NCBI RefSeq assembly: GCF_002119525.1
Contig: NZ_CP017917.1
Location: 1,302,001 to 1,366,000, forward strand
Direction of reading: 5' to 3'
Source: Vibrio syngnathi
GTDB lineage: Bacteria; Pseudomonadota; Gammaproteobacteria; Enterobacterales; Vibrionaceae
DNA length: 64,000 bases
Under the pieces are notes generated by a model. That model made no database searches. It was given only the letters and a program-made list of their open reading frames with translations, and was not told where the DNA came from. Of this stretch, positions 20,529 to 30,434 are shown piece after piece. Positions within the stretch are counted from its first letter, which is position 1, and each line of letters starts with the position of its first letter. Made by a program: the position numbers and the translations under genes.

Positions 20529-20756
20529 ATGTTTTCACAATCTCTTTTTGCCCAACTGGCCAGAATGACGCTATTTCTCGTCATTAGTTTGGTTATTGTG
20601 CATCACAGTCAGCCATTGATTGATCTCTTGGCTCAGCATGCCGTGAGCAGTGGATGCCACCAGCAGTCAGCTCATGAGCATTCTGGGCACGAACATCACC
20701 ATGAGATGACTGATCAACACATGTCAGCGCAAGACCACTCACATCACCACCATTAA
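20529..20756 (+). CDS. small membrane protein with His-rich tail
   Basis: About 75 residues from the ATG at 20529; a start at 20424 (110 residues) is possible. One membrane segment (MTLFLVISLVIVHH) is followed by a tail in which nearly every second or third residue is His (HEHSGHEHHHEM ... HSHHHH), with some Met and one Cys. Such tails bind Cu, Zn or Ni. It ends 15 bases before the MFS transporter on the same strand, so the two are probably one operon. This hints that the transporter or its regulation involves a metal. No Shine-Dalgarno is clear, so the start is uncertain. Confidence 0.6.
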   Translation: MFSQSLFAQLARMTLFLVISLVIVHHSQPLIDLLAQHAVSSGCHQQSAHEHSGHEHHHEMTDQHMSAQDHSHHHH

Positions 20757-20771
20757 TTTAAGAGTATTAGA

Positions 20772-21983
20772 ATGAGCATTTTCCGTTTTCCTTTACTGGT
20801 ATGGCTTGGGATAGGCATACTTATTATCAGTCTAGGGATCAGACAATCATTCGGCATTTTCATGATGCCAATTTCAGAGCATTTTGGCACAGGTCGCGAG
20901 TTTTTCAGCTTCGCGATTGCGCTACAAAATCTATTGTTCGGCGTGTTCCAGCCATTTGTTGGTATGGCAGCTGACAAATGGGGAGCCAGACGCATCATTA
21001 TTGCTGGCGCATGTGCTTACGGTTTAGGTTTACTTCTTACCTCAATTTCTACCGAATCGAGCATGCTTTACGTTTCACTAGGTGCACTGGTTGGCCTTGG
21101 GTTAAGCGCGACAAGTTATGTGATCGTGCTTGGCGCAGTAGCGAAAGTAGTACCGGCAGAGCACGCGGCTAAAGCGTTTGGCTTAACCACGGCCGCAGGT
21201 TCATTTGGTATGTTCGCGGTGATTCCGGGCGCGCAATACATGTTGAACGAATTCGATTGGCAGAGTGCAATGCAAGTGTTTGGCGTGCTGTGTTGTTTCA
21301 TGATCTCTTTTGCCCTATTTATGCGAGCGCCTAAAGCAGCCTTAAACAAACAAGCGCAAGTAGAAGAGAACCAAACACTGAAAGAAGCACTGTCTGAAGC
21401 GTTTGCTCATAAAGGTTACTGGTTAATTCACGCGGGCTTCTTTGTGTGTGGTTTCCATGTAATGTTTATCGCAACGCACTTACCTAGCTACTTAGCAGAT
21501 AAGAACTTGCCTGCGAGCAGCGCGGCGATGGCACTGGCTTACGTTGGTATCTTCAATATCTTCGGATCTTACTTCTGGGGAGTGATGGGCGATAAGTTCA
21601 GCAAACGTCATGTAATGTCGGCACTGTACTTAGTACGTACTGTAGTTATTGGTGCGTTTGTGACTTTGCCAGTGACTGAGTCTACCGCGGCTATCTTTGG
21701 TGGGGCGATTGGTTTCTGTTGGTTGGGTACGGTTCCGCTAACGTCTGGCTTAGTTCGTCAGATCTTCGGTGCTCGTTACCTGTCGACGTTGTACGGCTTG
21801 GTATTCTTTACTCACCAAGTGGGTAGCTTCTTAGGCGCTTGGGTTGGTGGTCGTATTTACGATTACTACGGTTCTTACGAGCCAATCTGGTGGTCAACGG
21901 TGGTACTGGCATTTGCAGCAGCGCTTATCCATTTACCTATCAATGACAAGCCGATTGAGCGACTGAAACTGGCAATGGCTTAG
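20772..21983 (+). CDS. MFS transporter
   Basis: A 403-residue major facilitator with twelve predicted helices. The loop 2-3 motif reads GMAADKWGARRIIIAGA and the corresponding second-half motif reads GVMGDKFSKRHVM. The cytoplasmic loop between halves (about 190-212) is charged. It resembles the OFA/monocarboxylate-like branch in its SFGIFMMPISEHFG start, but the substrate is not predictable. It follows the His-rich protein gene by 15 bases and ends in a strong terminator hairpin. Confidence 0.85.
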   Translation: MSIFRFPLLVWLGIGILIISLGIRQSFGIFMMPISEHFGTGREFFSFAIALQNLLFGVFQPFVGMAADKWGARRIIIAGACAYGLGLLLTSISTESSMLYVSLGALVGLGLSATSYVIVLGAVAKVVPAEHAAKAFGLTTAAGSFGMFAVIPGAQYMLNEFDWQSAMQVFGVLCCFMISFALFMRAPKAALNKQAQVEENQTLKEALSEAFAHKGYWLIHAGFFVCGFHVMFIATHLPSYLADKNLPASSAAMALAYVGIFNIFGSYFWGVMGDKFSKRHVMSALYLVRTVVIGAFVTLPVTESTAAIFGGAIGFCWLGTVPLTSGLVRQIFGARYLSTLYGLVFFTHQVGSFLGAWVGGRIYDYYGSYEPIWWSTVVLAFAAALIHLPINDKPIERLKLAMA

Positions 21984-22031
21984 CGTTTAACGCTGACTCC
22001 CCCAACAGCAAAAATCGATAAGCAATCCAAT

Positions 22032-22083
22032 AAGAGAGTGGATATTGAAAGGAGCACATCCTGAGATATTCGCTCTCTTTTTT
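22032..22083 (+). terminator. terminator after the MFS gene
   Basis: AAGAGAGTGGATATT pairs imperfectly with GATATTCGCTCTCTT and is followed by a T-run. Confidence 0.75.
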
Positions 22084-22207
22084 ATTGGCCGTTGTAATCG
22101 AAATTATAACTAGCGAAACTTGCATAAACCTCACTGAATAATAAGACTATTCTTTTCGTTTTAATTTATAGTATCTACTCGCTCCTTTAAAACTAATTCG
22201 CAGGCTT

Positions 22208-22933
22208 ATGGAATACCTAGATCAGACCGCCCTAATAGCAATGGCACTCATTTTTGCAGGCTCATTTGTACAAACTGCAATCGGCTTTGGTTTGGCCATT
22301 GTGGCTGCCCCACTGTTGTTTTTGGTTTCACCAGACTATGTACCTGCGCCTATCTGTTTAGTTGGCCTATTCATCTCGTTATTCAACGCCTTTAAACACC
22401 GTGCAAACATTTCTATTGGCGGATTAAAAATCGCATTACTAGGACGCATTCCAGGCTCACTGGCAGGCGGTGCCTTGCTGGTGATGGTTTCAACGAGCGT
22501 GTTGTCACTTTGGTTAGGTTTATTAGTGGTATTTGCAGTGATTGTCAGCTTGCTTCCGTTTAGGTTAGAGCCGACGCCTGCCAAAATGGGCATCGCGGGA
22601 TTCTTCTCAGGATTCTTTGGCACCAGTTCAGGTATTGGTGGCCCACCGATGGCGCTACTGCTTCAACACCAAGATGCAAACCAGCTTCGTGGCAACTTGT
22701 CTGCCTTTTTTGTCTTTAGTTCAATCATTTCGTTGATTGTTCAGATCCCAATTGGCTTCTTCACTATGCACCATTTGATCATCACCATACCTTTGCTGCC
22801 TGCTGCTTGGTTGGGTTACAAAGTGGCGTTAATGACCACGCAAAGTATTCCTAAAGAGAAGATACGTATTGGTTCTTTACTGTTATGTTCTATCAGTGGC
22901 TTAACTGCCATTTGGCAAGGCTTAGCTGGTTAG
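22208..22933 (+). CDS. TauE/SafE-family sulfite/sulfonate exporter-like protein
   Basis: A 241-residue integral membrane protein of the TauE/SafE (DUF81) family. The inverted-repeat halves show FAGSFVQTAIGFGLAIVAAPLLFL near the N-terminus and FFSGFFGTSSGIGGPPMALLLQ near residue 145. Seven to eight helices are expected. Relatives export sulfite, sulfoacetate or other organic anions; no neighbouring sulfonate genes fix the substrate here. It is a single gene followed by a weak hairpin. Confidence 0.8.
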   Translation: MEYLDQTALIAMALIFAGSFVQTAIGFGLAIVAAPLLFLVSPDYVPAPICLVGLFISLFNAFKHRANISIGGLKIALLGRIPGSLAGGALLVMVSTSVLSLWLGLLVVFAVIVSLLPFRLEPTPAKMGIAGFFSGFFGTSSGIGGPPMALLLQHQDANQLRGNLSAFFVFSSIISLIVQIPIGFFTMHHLIITIPLLPAAWLGYKVALMTTQSIPKEKIRIGSLLLCSISGLTAIWQGLAG

Positions 22934-22942
22934 TATAGAGAT

Positions 22943-22973
22943 AACGTAAGTACTGAAGGTTGCTTACGTTTTG
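22943..22973 (+). terminator. weak terminator-like hairpin
   Basis: AACGTAAG pairs with CTTACGTT around a 12-base loop, followed by a short T-run. Confidence 0.5.
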
Positions 22974-23323
22974 TAACTATTTTGATGACAGCTCACTCAT
23001 CTCGATAAGCAAGCTCATATGACTGACTAGTGACGTTATCCATTATGCTCAAATACCCTAATGCGGCGCCTTATTTAAGCTTTAAAGTCAGTACCACACT
23101 GTCGTAAACATCTCTATCTGGCGGTAACGATTCCCTCTCATTCACCATCAATGAACCATTACTGCATAAACCATTTTTTCATGATCTTTTTGTATACAGA
23201 GCTGAGACTGTTCAAATTAGACTAAATGTTCAATTGAGAGCGTAGTTGCATTCACTATATCTCTATATACTCGAACAATCATTAGCCAGGCAGATGAGCA
23301 CGCTCAGTATTAAGGACATTCAT
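22974..23323. other. intergenic, upstream of chemoreceptor
   Basis: No gene or structured element is evident. The chemoreceptor promoter should lie near the 3' end. An in-frame TTG at 23246 extends the reading frame but lacks a ribosome site. Confidence 0.3.
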
Positions 23324-25228
23324 ATGAAACAACTTGGATTTAAGCAAGTTCTTTTAGTCGCAGTATCAGTAATAATCGCAATAAGTGTTGGTTCAGCCAA
23401 CTATTTATCATATCAGAGTAAGAAGGAAGCACTCACTGACACTATTTATCAGAGCACACAAGACCGTATTCGCATTGAAGGGAATAAGGTTGAGACTTAC
23501 CTAGAAGCTAAAACACAAGCAGTAGCAAAAATAGCCACTGATTACCGTCAAAATAATTATCAAGATAGACACGCCGAGCGAATGCGCGTGGGCTCATTGG
23601 GTGCTGATGTTGCGAACCTAATGATAGGTTTTGACAATGGTGATGCTTATGCGTCATTCGATTACCCGGGCTGGGATAATCACAAAAGTCCACCAAGCTA
23701 CGACCCTCGTAGTAAAGCTTGGTACAAAGAAGGTAAGCGTTCAGGAAGCCTTGTATATACAGACCCATATACAGACTCCACAACAGGTACCTTAATGGTG
23801 AGCATTGGTAAAGATGTTGGTAACGGTGTGGTATTGGCAGACATTCCACTCGATGTTCTAAGTGACACTGTCTCTGAAATCGACCTCAACGGTGCTATTT
23901 CGATGATGATGACCAATGACATGACGGTGCTGGCTAGCACATCCAATGTGGTTAAGGTGGGCACTAAATTAACGGATTACGCATCTTTGAAAGACGTTGC
24001 AAAAAAAGCACAAAATTCAGAAAGCACAATCGTTAATTATAGTATCAACGGCGTTGAGAAAGTGATGTTCAGCCATGCGGTTAGCTATGGTGATAAAGAG
24101 TGGTACCTACTTGTTGGATTAGACAAAAGCGTCGTATTCGCAGCGCTAGAAGTCGCTCAACAGCAAGCAATTATGATCACGATTGTCTACCTATTGATCA
24201 GCGTAGTTGCCACGTTATTCATTCTCAATATTCTTTACAAACCCATCCTAGCGTTGAAAGAAACCATTACAGGGCTATCAAATGGTGATGGTGATTTAAC
24301 TCAGAGACTCGAAGTAAAGAAACACGATGATTTAGGGCAAATCGCATCTGGTGTAAACCAATTCATCGAGCATATACAAGACTTGATGCTAAAAATTGAC
24401 GCAGCATCGTCTGAACTGAAAGAAAATGTGCAGCAACTTGAACATAAATCAGATGAAAATAACCACATTTTGAATCAGCACGTGCAAGAAACTGAACAAA
24501 TTGTCACTGCCATTGAAGAAATGAGTTCAACAGCTGACGCCGTTGCCCAAAATGCAGGTGAAACGGCGCAATCAACTAAAGTCGCGTCCGATATCGGGGA
24601 GCAATCACTCAATGCTGTCGGTGATGCACAAATGAAGGTTAATGCACTAGTTTCTGAGATAGAGAACACATCATCGAACCTAGAAAGCATGAGCCAAGAA
24701 ACTAAAGGAATCAGTGATATTTTGACAGTGATTGGTGAAATCGCTGAACAGACCAATCTTCTTGCGTTAAATGCAGCGATTGAAGCAGCACGAGCGGGCG
24801 AGCAAGGTCGTGGGTTTGCAGTAGTAGCGGATGAAGTGAGAGCCTTAGCGAGTCGAACACAAGCGAGTACACAACAGATTGAACAAGCGCTGACTCGATT
24901 GCTTTCAGTGAACAAGAATGTTGAAGAGTCTATGAATAAGACGAAAGGGACTTGTGACGAAACTTTTAATAACACCGAGAAAGTGGGCAGCAGCTTAAAT
25001 GAGCTAACGTCACAAGTAACGGGGATCAATGACCTAAGTATTCAAATTGCAACGGCCGCAGAAGAGCAAAGCAGCGTCACTCAGGAAATTAGTCGTAACA
25101 TGGTGGCTCTGAGTGACATTGTAAATGAACTCAACAAAAATGGAGATCAAGCTTTGGTGCAAACCAACAATATCTCCCAAGTAAACGAACGACTGGCATC
25201 AATGGTTGGTATGTTTAAACTACGTTAA
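23324..25228 (+). CDS. methyl-accepting chemotaxis protein with double-Cache sensor
   Basis: The preferred start is the ATG at 23324 ([11 protein letters not shown]), with AAGGA upstream. The product is 634 residues. Membrane helix 1 lies at about 8-28. A periplasmic dCache_1 domain (about 35-270) contains [26 protein letters not shown] and [16 protein letters not shown]. Helix 2 (about 275-298), HAMP and a long signalling coiled coil follow. The hairpin tip reads [37 protein letters not shown]. Ligands of such sensors are often amino acids or organic acids. No CheB/CheR-docking pentapeptide ends the protein. Confidence 0.92.
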   Translation: MKQLGFKQVLLVAVSVIIAISVGSANYLSYQSKKEALTDTIYQSTQDRIRIEGNKVETYLEAKTQAVAKIATDYRQNNYQDRHAERMRVGSLGADVANLMIGFDNGDAYASFDYPGWDNHKSPPSYDPRSKAWYKEGKRSGSLVYTDPYTDSTTGTLMVSIGKDVGNGVVLADIPLDVLSDTVSEIDLNGAISMMMTNDMTVLASTSNVVKVGTKLTDYASLKDVAKKAQNSESTIVNYSINGVEKVMFSHAVSYGDKEWYLLVGLDKSVVFAALEVAQQQAIMITIVYLLISVVATLFILNILYKPILALKETITGLSNGDGDLTQRLEVKKHDDLGQIASGVNQFIEHIQDLMLKIDAASSELKENVQQLEHKSDENNHILNQHVQETEQIVTAIEEMSSTADAVAQNAGETAQSTKVASDIGEQSLNAVGDAQMKVNALVSEIENTSSNLESMSQETKGISDILTVIGEIAEQTNLLALNAAIEAARAGEQGRGFAVVADEVRALASRTQASTQQIEQALTRLLSVNKNVEESMNKTKGTCDETFNNTEKVGSSLNELTSQVTGINDLSIQIATAAEEQSSVTQEISRNMVALSDIVNELNKNGDQALVQTNNISQVNERLASMVGMFKLR

Positions 25229-25330
25229 TTTCTACTAAAACAGTTAGTTAGAATGAAACCCGTAGTGTATGGAGGTTATAGTTTCAAATAGCATCTATAG
25301 TTTTTCAATAGCAGTCATCGTTTAAAATAG

Positions 25331-25356
25331 CCGCCTTCTCCGAAGGCGGTTTTTTA
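25331..25356 (+). terminator. terminator after chemoreceptor gene
   Basis: CCGCCTTC pairs with GAAGGCGG around a short loop, followed by six T. Confidence 0.85.
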
Positions 25357-25406
25357 TTCCTCTCTTTCAAAAGCCCCACCAGAGCTCTTCTAGGCAAGTT
25401 TATTAC

Positions 25407-26153
25407 TCATTTGCGATCTCTTAGAAACATCGGTAACAAAAGTTCTATTCTTTGCGTCGGAATCAGTGGCACCAATAGGTAAATCAAACCGGCAAAGGCG
25501 ATAGACGCAGCTAAGTCTTCAGGGCGGTGCATACCAAGCCAAACACGACTATAAGCAACGCCACCAGCCCAAACTAACAAGCCGCCGACTAAGTAAAAAC
25601 GTTTCGCTTCTAGGAACAAGCCGCCAAAGAACGCCAGACACACGCCAACGAAAATCATGTGCCCAGATGGGAAAGAATAGTCAGTCTCACCTAGCCAATG
25701 ACGTGTTCGCCACTCACTCACCTTGTCTTGCACAGATGCAATCGCTGCGTTCTTTTCTACCAATGGCAGTTCGTAAAACAGCTCTGGCATTTCAACGACT
25801 TCTTGCGTCACCAAATACTCAGAATAAGGACGCGGGCTTTCTGTAGAATGCTTTAAGAAAGTTTTTGCTGCAAAGCTGAGAACCAACAACAAGCCGAGCT
25901 GCAGACAAAGGCTGACGAGCTTAGCTTTGGAAAATTTCATCATGAGCAATACCAAAGACAAAAAAGCTAGCGTTACCAAGAATCCTTGATTACCCGCCGA
26001 GTAAGTCACAAACGTTATGAAGGCGCCTTGGAAAGGCGAAACCGCAGCCCCAAGGTCAAAATTAGATCCAAAGATCAAAAACGGTACGAGAGAAGACAAA
26101 CTTAAAACGAGCAGTAATAAGCCTTTGGATTTGTTAGAGAACGGAGATGTCAT
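25407..26153 (-). CDS. PAP2-family phosphatase
   Basis: A 248-residue membrane phosphatase with the three PAP2 motifs in order: KTFLKHSTESPRP (K-x6-RP-like), FPSGHM (PSGH) and SRVWLGMHRPEDL (SR-x5-H-x3-D). About six membrane helices place the active site at the periplasmic face. Family members such as PgpB dephosphorylate phosphatidylglycerophosphate, undecaprenyl diphosphate or other lipid phosphates; the particular substrate cannot be assigned. A long insert of about 50 residues between motifs 1 and 2 (YLVTQEVVEMPELFYELP...) is typical of the PgpB type. Single gene. Confidence 0.85.
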   Translation of the reverse strand: MTSPFSNKSKGLLLLVLSLSSLVPFLIFGSNFDLGAAVSPFQGAFITFVTYSAGNQGFLVTLAFLSLVLLMMKFSKAKLVSLCLQLGLLLVLSFAAKTFLKHSTESPRPYSEYLVTQEVVEMPELFYELPLVEKNAAIASVQDKVSEWRTRHWLGETDYSFPSGHMIFVGVCLAFFGGLFLEAKRFYLVGGLLVWAGGVAYSRVWLGMHRPEDLAASIAFAGLIYLLVPLIPTQRIELLLPMFLRDRK

Positions 26154-26544
26154 GACTAAGATCTTTTGGATAAAGTGGATGGATGCTAGCGCAGCTTAGC
26201 ACTGCCAATATCAATTTTATGTCAAAACGGTCATTAAGCCGTCATGGTCTAACAATGTTCGACTGATGAACCTCTTGAGTATTGATTCGGTGAACAGCCA
26301 CGCCAGCACCAATAATGTTCGACATCCACTTATGTTCATAGAGCAACAAAGACCACTCAAACCAGCTGAGACAAAGGCAATATCCCACTAAAGAGACTGC
26401 CGGACACGTTCTGCTGATAAAGTGAACACTTACCCAATTATAAGGCTGGAATCTGAAAAACTTTGCTGTCAGTCCTTTAAATCCACTATTGAAAGGATTA
26501 CCATCTGGTCTGCTTTCAAAAGCAAAATAGATTATTAATTTTTA
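26154..26544. other. intergenic between PAP2 gene and riboswitch
   Basis: No gene is seen. The ribB promoter should lie just before 26545, but no convincing -35/-10 pair was picked out. Confidence 0.3.
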
Positions 26545-26692
26545 TTCTCAGGGCGGGGCGAAATTCCCCACCGGCGGTATGTTTTTAGCAAAATCTAAAG
26601 ATAAGCCCGCGAGCGCTCGATTCGTCGAGGTCAGCAGATCTGGTGAGGTGCCAGAGCCGACGGTCATAGTCCGGATGAGAGAGAATGAAAAC
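26545..26692 (+). promoter_or_regulatory. FMN riboswitch (RFN element)
   Basis: The RFN core is clear: TCAGGGCGGGGCGAAATTCC, CCCACCGGCGGTAT, AGCCCGCGAGCGCTC, GTCAGCAGATCTGGTG, CCAGAGCCGACGGTCATAG, then CCGGATGAGAGAGAAT. FMN binding would lower ribB expression. A downstream hairpin pairs AAGTTGGA (26703-26710) with TCCAACTT (26742-26749) and may form part of the expression platform. Confidence 0.95.
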
Positions 26693-26903
26693 ACACTCGT
26701 TTAAGTTGGAAAGGTGTACCCGCGTGAGTTGGGTTCGTCCCTCCAACTTAGACGGGTGCATTTCGTTTTGGATAAAACCATAATGAGCTAGTGCCAATCA
26801 CAGTAGGATTGGTATAGGTCTACTTGTAATAAGTAGGCTTTGTTGTGCTCGGTTGAGATCCCTCATACAGCCCTGATTCTGGTGATATTTTAGGAGTTTA
26901 ACC

Positions 26904-27560
26904 ATGAATCAGTCTTCACTACTTGCCGAATTTGGCGAACCAATCACTCGCGTTGAAAACGCACTGCAAGCTCTACGCGAAGGTCGTGGCGTACTTTTAC
27001 TCGATGATGAAGATCGCGAGAACGAAGGCGACATCATCTACTCAGTAGAACACCTAACAAATGCTCAAATGGCGCTTATGATCCGCGAATGCAGCGGCAT
27101 TGTGTGCTTATGCTTAACAGACGAGCAAGCAAACCAGCTTGAACTTCCACCTATGGTTGTTGATAACAACAGCGCAAACCAAACTGCGTTTACCGTAACT
27201 ATCGAAGCAAAAGTTGGCGTAACGACAGGTGTTTCTGCCGCTGACCGTGTAACAACGATCAAGACAGCTGCAAACCCGACAGCTAAACCTACAGACCTTG
27301 CTCGCCCTGGCCACGTATTCCCACTGCGCGCACGCAAAGGTGGTGTACTTGCTCGCCGTGGTCACACAGAAGGTACTGTTGATCTTATGCAAATGGCAGG
27401 TCTTCAATCAGCAGGCGTACTGTGTGAAGTAACCAACCCAGACGGTACAATGGCAAAAGCACCAGAGATCGTAGCTTTCGGTAAACTACACAACATGCCA
27501 GTACTGACCATTGAAGATATGGTGATGTACCGCAATGAGTTCGACCTAAAACTGGCTTAA
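26904..27560 (+). CDS. ribB: 3,4-dihydroxy-2-butanone 4-phosphate synthase
   Basis: A 218-residue RibB that converts ribulose 5-phosphate to dihydroxybutanone phosphate and formate in riboflavin synthesis. Diagnostic motifs are [13 protein letters not shown] (metal-binding acidic loop), [32 protein letters not shown] and [24 protein letters not shown]. Length matches stand-alone RibB. AGGAG precedes the ATG by 7 bases. It lies 210 bases after an FMN riboswitch, so it is under feedback control by the end product. As a riboswitch-controlled stand-alone copy it may serve flavin supply beyond a main rib operon elsewhere, which I infer. Confidence 0.96.
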   Translation: MNQSSLLAEFGEPITRVENALQALREGRGVLLLDDEDRENEGDIIYSVEHLTNAQMALMIRECSGIVCLCLTDEQANQLELPPMVVDNNSANQTAFTVTIEAKVGVTTGVSAADRVTTIKTAANPTAKPTDLARPGHVFPLRARKGGVLARRGHTEGTVDLMQMAGLQSAGVLCEVTNPDGTMAKAPEIVAFGKLHNMPVLTIEDMVMYRNEFDLKLA

Positions 27561-27590
27561 TGCTTAGTGCTTGGTGCTTGGTGCTTGGTA
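27561..27590 (+). repeat. short 7-bp tandem repeat after ribB
   Basis: About four copies of a TGCTTGG/TGCTTAG unit follow the ribB stop codon directly. It is the same kind of 7-base array as those after sigZ and the LysR gene. Confidence 0.75.
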
Positions 27591-27753
27591 TCCCGATATT
27601 TACTCAAGCGCATTGACCTAAACAGATTTAGGCTCACCAATTGAGCAAAGCTTATTTTAAGCAGGGCATAGTGACTGTCACTCAAACAGCTTTTACAGCT
27701 GATTGATGCCGTCAAGTAAACCCTGTTAGCGTCTGAATAACATCCCAAATTAG

Positions 27754-27784
27754 AGCCTCACTGATTTCAGTGGGGCTTTTTTCA
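27754..27784 (+). terminator. terminator after ribB
   Basis: AGCCTCACTG pairs with CAGTGGGGCT around an ATTT loop, followed by a T-run. Confidence 0.85.
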
Positions 27785-27816
27785 TACTTACGTCCGATAA
27801 AGAACCGAGCCAATTA

Positions 27817-27859
27817 GCAATTATTATCATTAACAACACAATTTTGTTATGTTATAACA
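27817..27859 (+). promoter_or_regulatory. sigma-70 promoter with Zur box and Fur-like site
   Basis: TTAACA (27830-27835), 17 bases and TATAAC (27853-27858) form a promoter for the ABC importer operon. The -10 lies inside TGTTATGTTATAACA (27845-27859), which matches the enterobacterial Zur core TGTTATA-N-TATAACA at all but one position. Overlapping the -35 is a Fur-like site (27817-27834; about 14 of 19 positions match the Fur consensus by eye). Repression by zinc-loaded Zur is the simplest reading. Confidence 0.7.
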
Positions 27860-27892
27860 TTACAAATCATTACTCATCACTAGGATAAAAGC

Positions 27893-29428
27893 ATGAAAAA
27901 GCTTGCCGCACTGGCGCTACTTTCCATCAGTGCACTACTCATATGGATATTTGTACCATCGAAAGAAACACAACCAACAACACTCAACATCTCAGGTCCC
28001 TTCGAGTTTACTGACCAAGATTTGTCGAAAAACGGCTATTTATTTACACGGTTACAAGTTGTTGAAGCGCTTACTGCTATCGACAAGTCAGGCAACGTCA
28101 CACCTTTATTAGCGAAAGAATGGACAACTAACGCAAACAATCTACGCTGGGAATTCACATTGCGCCCAGACGTTGTTTTCCACGATGGTTCACCGCTTAC
28201 CGCGCAAGCTGTTCAAACTTCTCTTTCTCACGCTTTAAATAAACCTGGCGTATTAAAGCGAGTACCTATCAAAGAAATATCAGCTTCAGACAACCTGCTA
28301 GTCATCGAGCTATCTCAACCTTATCGACCATTGCTGGCCGTGTTAGCGCATTACACAGCAGCGATTGCAGCACCAAGTTCGTTTGATCAACAAGGGACCG
28401 TGGCGCAATTGAGTGGTACAGGCCCTTATAAAATCCAAGAATTACAAGCTCCTCATAAAGCGCATGTTGTCAAAAATGCTGACTACTGGGGCACAAAAGC
28501 CTCGATTGAACATGTTCACTACCTTGCAGGTCATCGCTCTGAAAGCCGTGCTTTGTTAGCACAAACCGGTCAAGCCGATCTGGTTTACACACTCGATCCA
28601 GCCAGTATCGACCTACTTGAGTCAGCAAAAAATGTTGAATTAGTGATGGAGTCAATCCCAAGAACGATCCTAATTAAGTTGAATAATGAACACCCATTTT
28701 TGAATCATTCAGATGTGCGTCAGGCGATAAGCCTGGCTTTAGACCGAACGGGTATTTCAAAACAAATCGTCCGCGTTCCGGGCTCTGAAGCGTATCAACT
28801 GTTTGCCCCTTCTCTTGGTGCATGGCACATCAATAACCTTGAGCAAACTCAGCGCAATATCGACCAAGCGAAAACATTACTCGCAGGGCAAGGTTGGCAG
28901 GAAAATGAGGAGGGCGTCCTTTCGCGCGAAGGTAAACCATTCGATATTACATTAACCACCTACTCAGACAGACCAGAGCTGCCTATCGTAGCTACCGCGA
29001 TTCAAGCTCAGCTTAAAGAAGTCGGCATTCAAGTGAATGTTTCTATCGATAACTCAAGTGCAATTCCATCGAAACACAAAGACGGCACCTTAGAAATGGC
29101 GCTCGTGGCGCGTAATTTTGGTACTACGGCGGATCCCCTAGCCTTACTAATGCGCGATTTTGCGAGCCATAAAGGCAGTGATTGGGGGCCGATGAACTGG
29201 TCTTCTGATGAGTTCAGCAGCTTACTTCAACGTCTATCGGTTGAACCGAACCAAGACCACTATAATCAAATGACTCAAGAGGCTTCATCCATATTAGCGG
29301 ATGAAATGCCACTGATTCCTGTGACTTTCTACACTCAGTTAGTTGCGGTCAATGAACGTGTTAACCACTTCTCTTTTGACCCATTTGAAATCAACTACCG
29401 CATCTCAGAGATGACGATTAATGATTAA
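27893..29428 (+). CDS. nickel/peptide-type ABC substrate-binding protein
   Basis: A 511-residue SBP_bac_5 family protein with an N-terminal membrane/signal segment (MKKLAALALLSISALLIWIF) and no lipobox. Family landmarks are LAKEWTTNANNLRWEFTLRPDVVFHDGSPLTA, GTGPYKI, HPFLNHSDVRQAISLALDR and EMPLIPVTFY near the C-terminus. It resembles NikA and opine-metallophore binders more than OppA in size. It should capture a metal complex or peptide in the periplasm and pass it to the permeases that follow with 8- and 4-base overlaps. The Zur-box promoter suggests zinc, perhaps as a metallophore complex. Confidence 0.85.
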   Translation: MKKLAALALLSISALLIWIFVPSKETQPTTLNISGPFEFTDQDLSKNGYLFTRLQVVEALTAIDKSGNVTPLLAKEWTTNANNLRWEFTLRPDVVFHDGSPLTAQAVQTSLSHALNKPGVLKRVPIKEISASDNLLVIELSQPYRPLLAVLAHYTAAIAAPSSFDQQGTVAQLSGTGPYKIQELQAPHKAHVVKNADYWGTKASIEHVHYLAGHRSESRALLAQTGQADLVYTLDPASIDLLESAKNVELVMESIPRTILIKLNNEHPFLNHSDVRQAISLALDRTGISKQIVRVPGSEAYQLFAPSLGAWHINNLEQTQRNIDQAKTLLAGQGWQENEEGVLSREGKPFDITLTTYSDRPELPIVATAIQAQLKEVGIQVNVSIDNSSAIPSKHKDGTLEMALVARNFGTTADPLALLMRDFASHKGSDWGPMNWSSDEFSSLLQRLSVEPNQDHYNQMTQEASSILADEMPLIPVTFYTQLVAVNERVNHFSFDPFEINYRISEMTIND

Positions 29429-30434
29429 TATCTTAATCCGAAGATTACTCCAAGCCGGCTTTGTGGCCTGGAGTATCGGAACACTCACTTTCATTTTAAT
29501 GCGCTTGTTACCCGGTGACTTTGCTTTTCGAATTGCAGCGGGTCGCTATGGGTATGATTATGTGGATGCGGATGCGGCACAAGCGGTTTATCAAGAGCTA
29601 GGGCTTGATCGTTCGGGCTTGCAGCTATACCTCGAATGGCTATGGGATCTTCTCCATTTTGATTTGGGAACATCATTGATTAGTGGCACCCCCGTCATTG
29701 ATGAAATCAGCCACCAGCTCGGGCACTCCATTTTATTGGCAGTCGTCGCGACCGTCATTTCTCTTCTAATTGCCATCCCAATCGGTATTTATTGTGGAAA
29801 ACGGACCGACTCTTTTGCTGACCACTTCTCGCTATTAGGTTCCATCGTCTTAAGAGCCCAGCCTGTATTTCTGATTGGTTTGGCTTTGGTGATTATCTTT
29901 GCGTTACAACTGAATTGGCTGCCAGTGGCTGGCTTTGGACGAGTCGAGTTTATTATTTTACCCGCCCTCGCCTTAGCGCTATCTCTGGCTGCAATGTCTA
30001 GTCGCCTTATAAGAAATGCCACTCATGATGCCATCACAGCACCGCATTTTTTATTCGCTCGTTTAAAAGGACTAACTGAGGCGCAAGCTTTTCAACATCA
30101 CGCTCATAAACACATCGCTTTACCTGTTATTACTTTTGTTGGCGTTCAAGCAACTGGGTTAATTGAAGGGATCATTATGATCGAGTCATTATTCTCTTGG
30201 CCGGGCATTGGTCACGCGTTAGCGCATGCGATTTTCCGTAGAGATATCCCAATGATCCAAGGTTCTGCTCTGCTAATGGGGCTTTTGTTTGTGGTCATCA
30301 ATACCTTAGTCGATCTGGTCAATTATCAATTAGATCCAAGGCAGCGAGCCAATAAACCCTCTGCTTTATTTTCAAAATTTAGACCTAATAAACGACAAGC
30401 AGAATCCGAAAATAAGAAGGTTAAGATCGTATGA
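29421..30434 (+). CDS. ABC permease, NikB/DppB type
   Basis: A 337-residue inner-membrane permease. The N-terminal signature is MINILIRRLLQAGFVAWSIGTLTFILMRLLPGD. Six helices are expected, and the cytoplasmic EAA loop is near RLKGLTEAQAFQHHAHKHIALPVI. VIEGIIMIESLFSWPGIGHALAHAIFRRD is the family's C-terminal pattern. It overlaps the binding-protein gene by 8 bases and the next permease by 4. The C-terminal tail after the last helix is unusually basic and polar (about 30 residues). Confidence 0.88.
   Translation: MINILIRRLLQAGFVAWSIGTLTFILMRLLPGDFAFRIAAGRYGYDYVDADAAQAVYQELGLDRSGLQLYLEWLWDLLHFDLGTSLISGTPVIDEISHQLGHSILLAVVATVISLLIAIPIGIYCGKRTDSFADHFSLLGSIVLRAQPVFLIGLALVIIFALQLNWLPVAGFGRVEFIILPALALALSLAAMSSRLIRNATHDAITAPHFLFARLKGLTEAQAFQHHAHKHIALPVITFVGVQATGLIEGIIMIESLFSWPGIGHALAHAIFRRDIPMIQGSALLMGLLFVVINTLVDLVNYQLDPRQRANKPSALFSKFRPNKRQAESENKKVKIV

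Noticed and set aside
24475..25029. A 184-codon minus-strand frame within the chemoreceptor gene
   Set aside because: It is a mirror of the conserved signalling coiled coil; the plus-strand protein is certain.
26585..26797. A 70-codon minus-strand frame
   Set aside because: It overlaps the FMN riboswitch, whose conserved structure explains the sequence.
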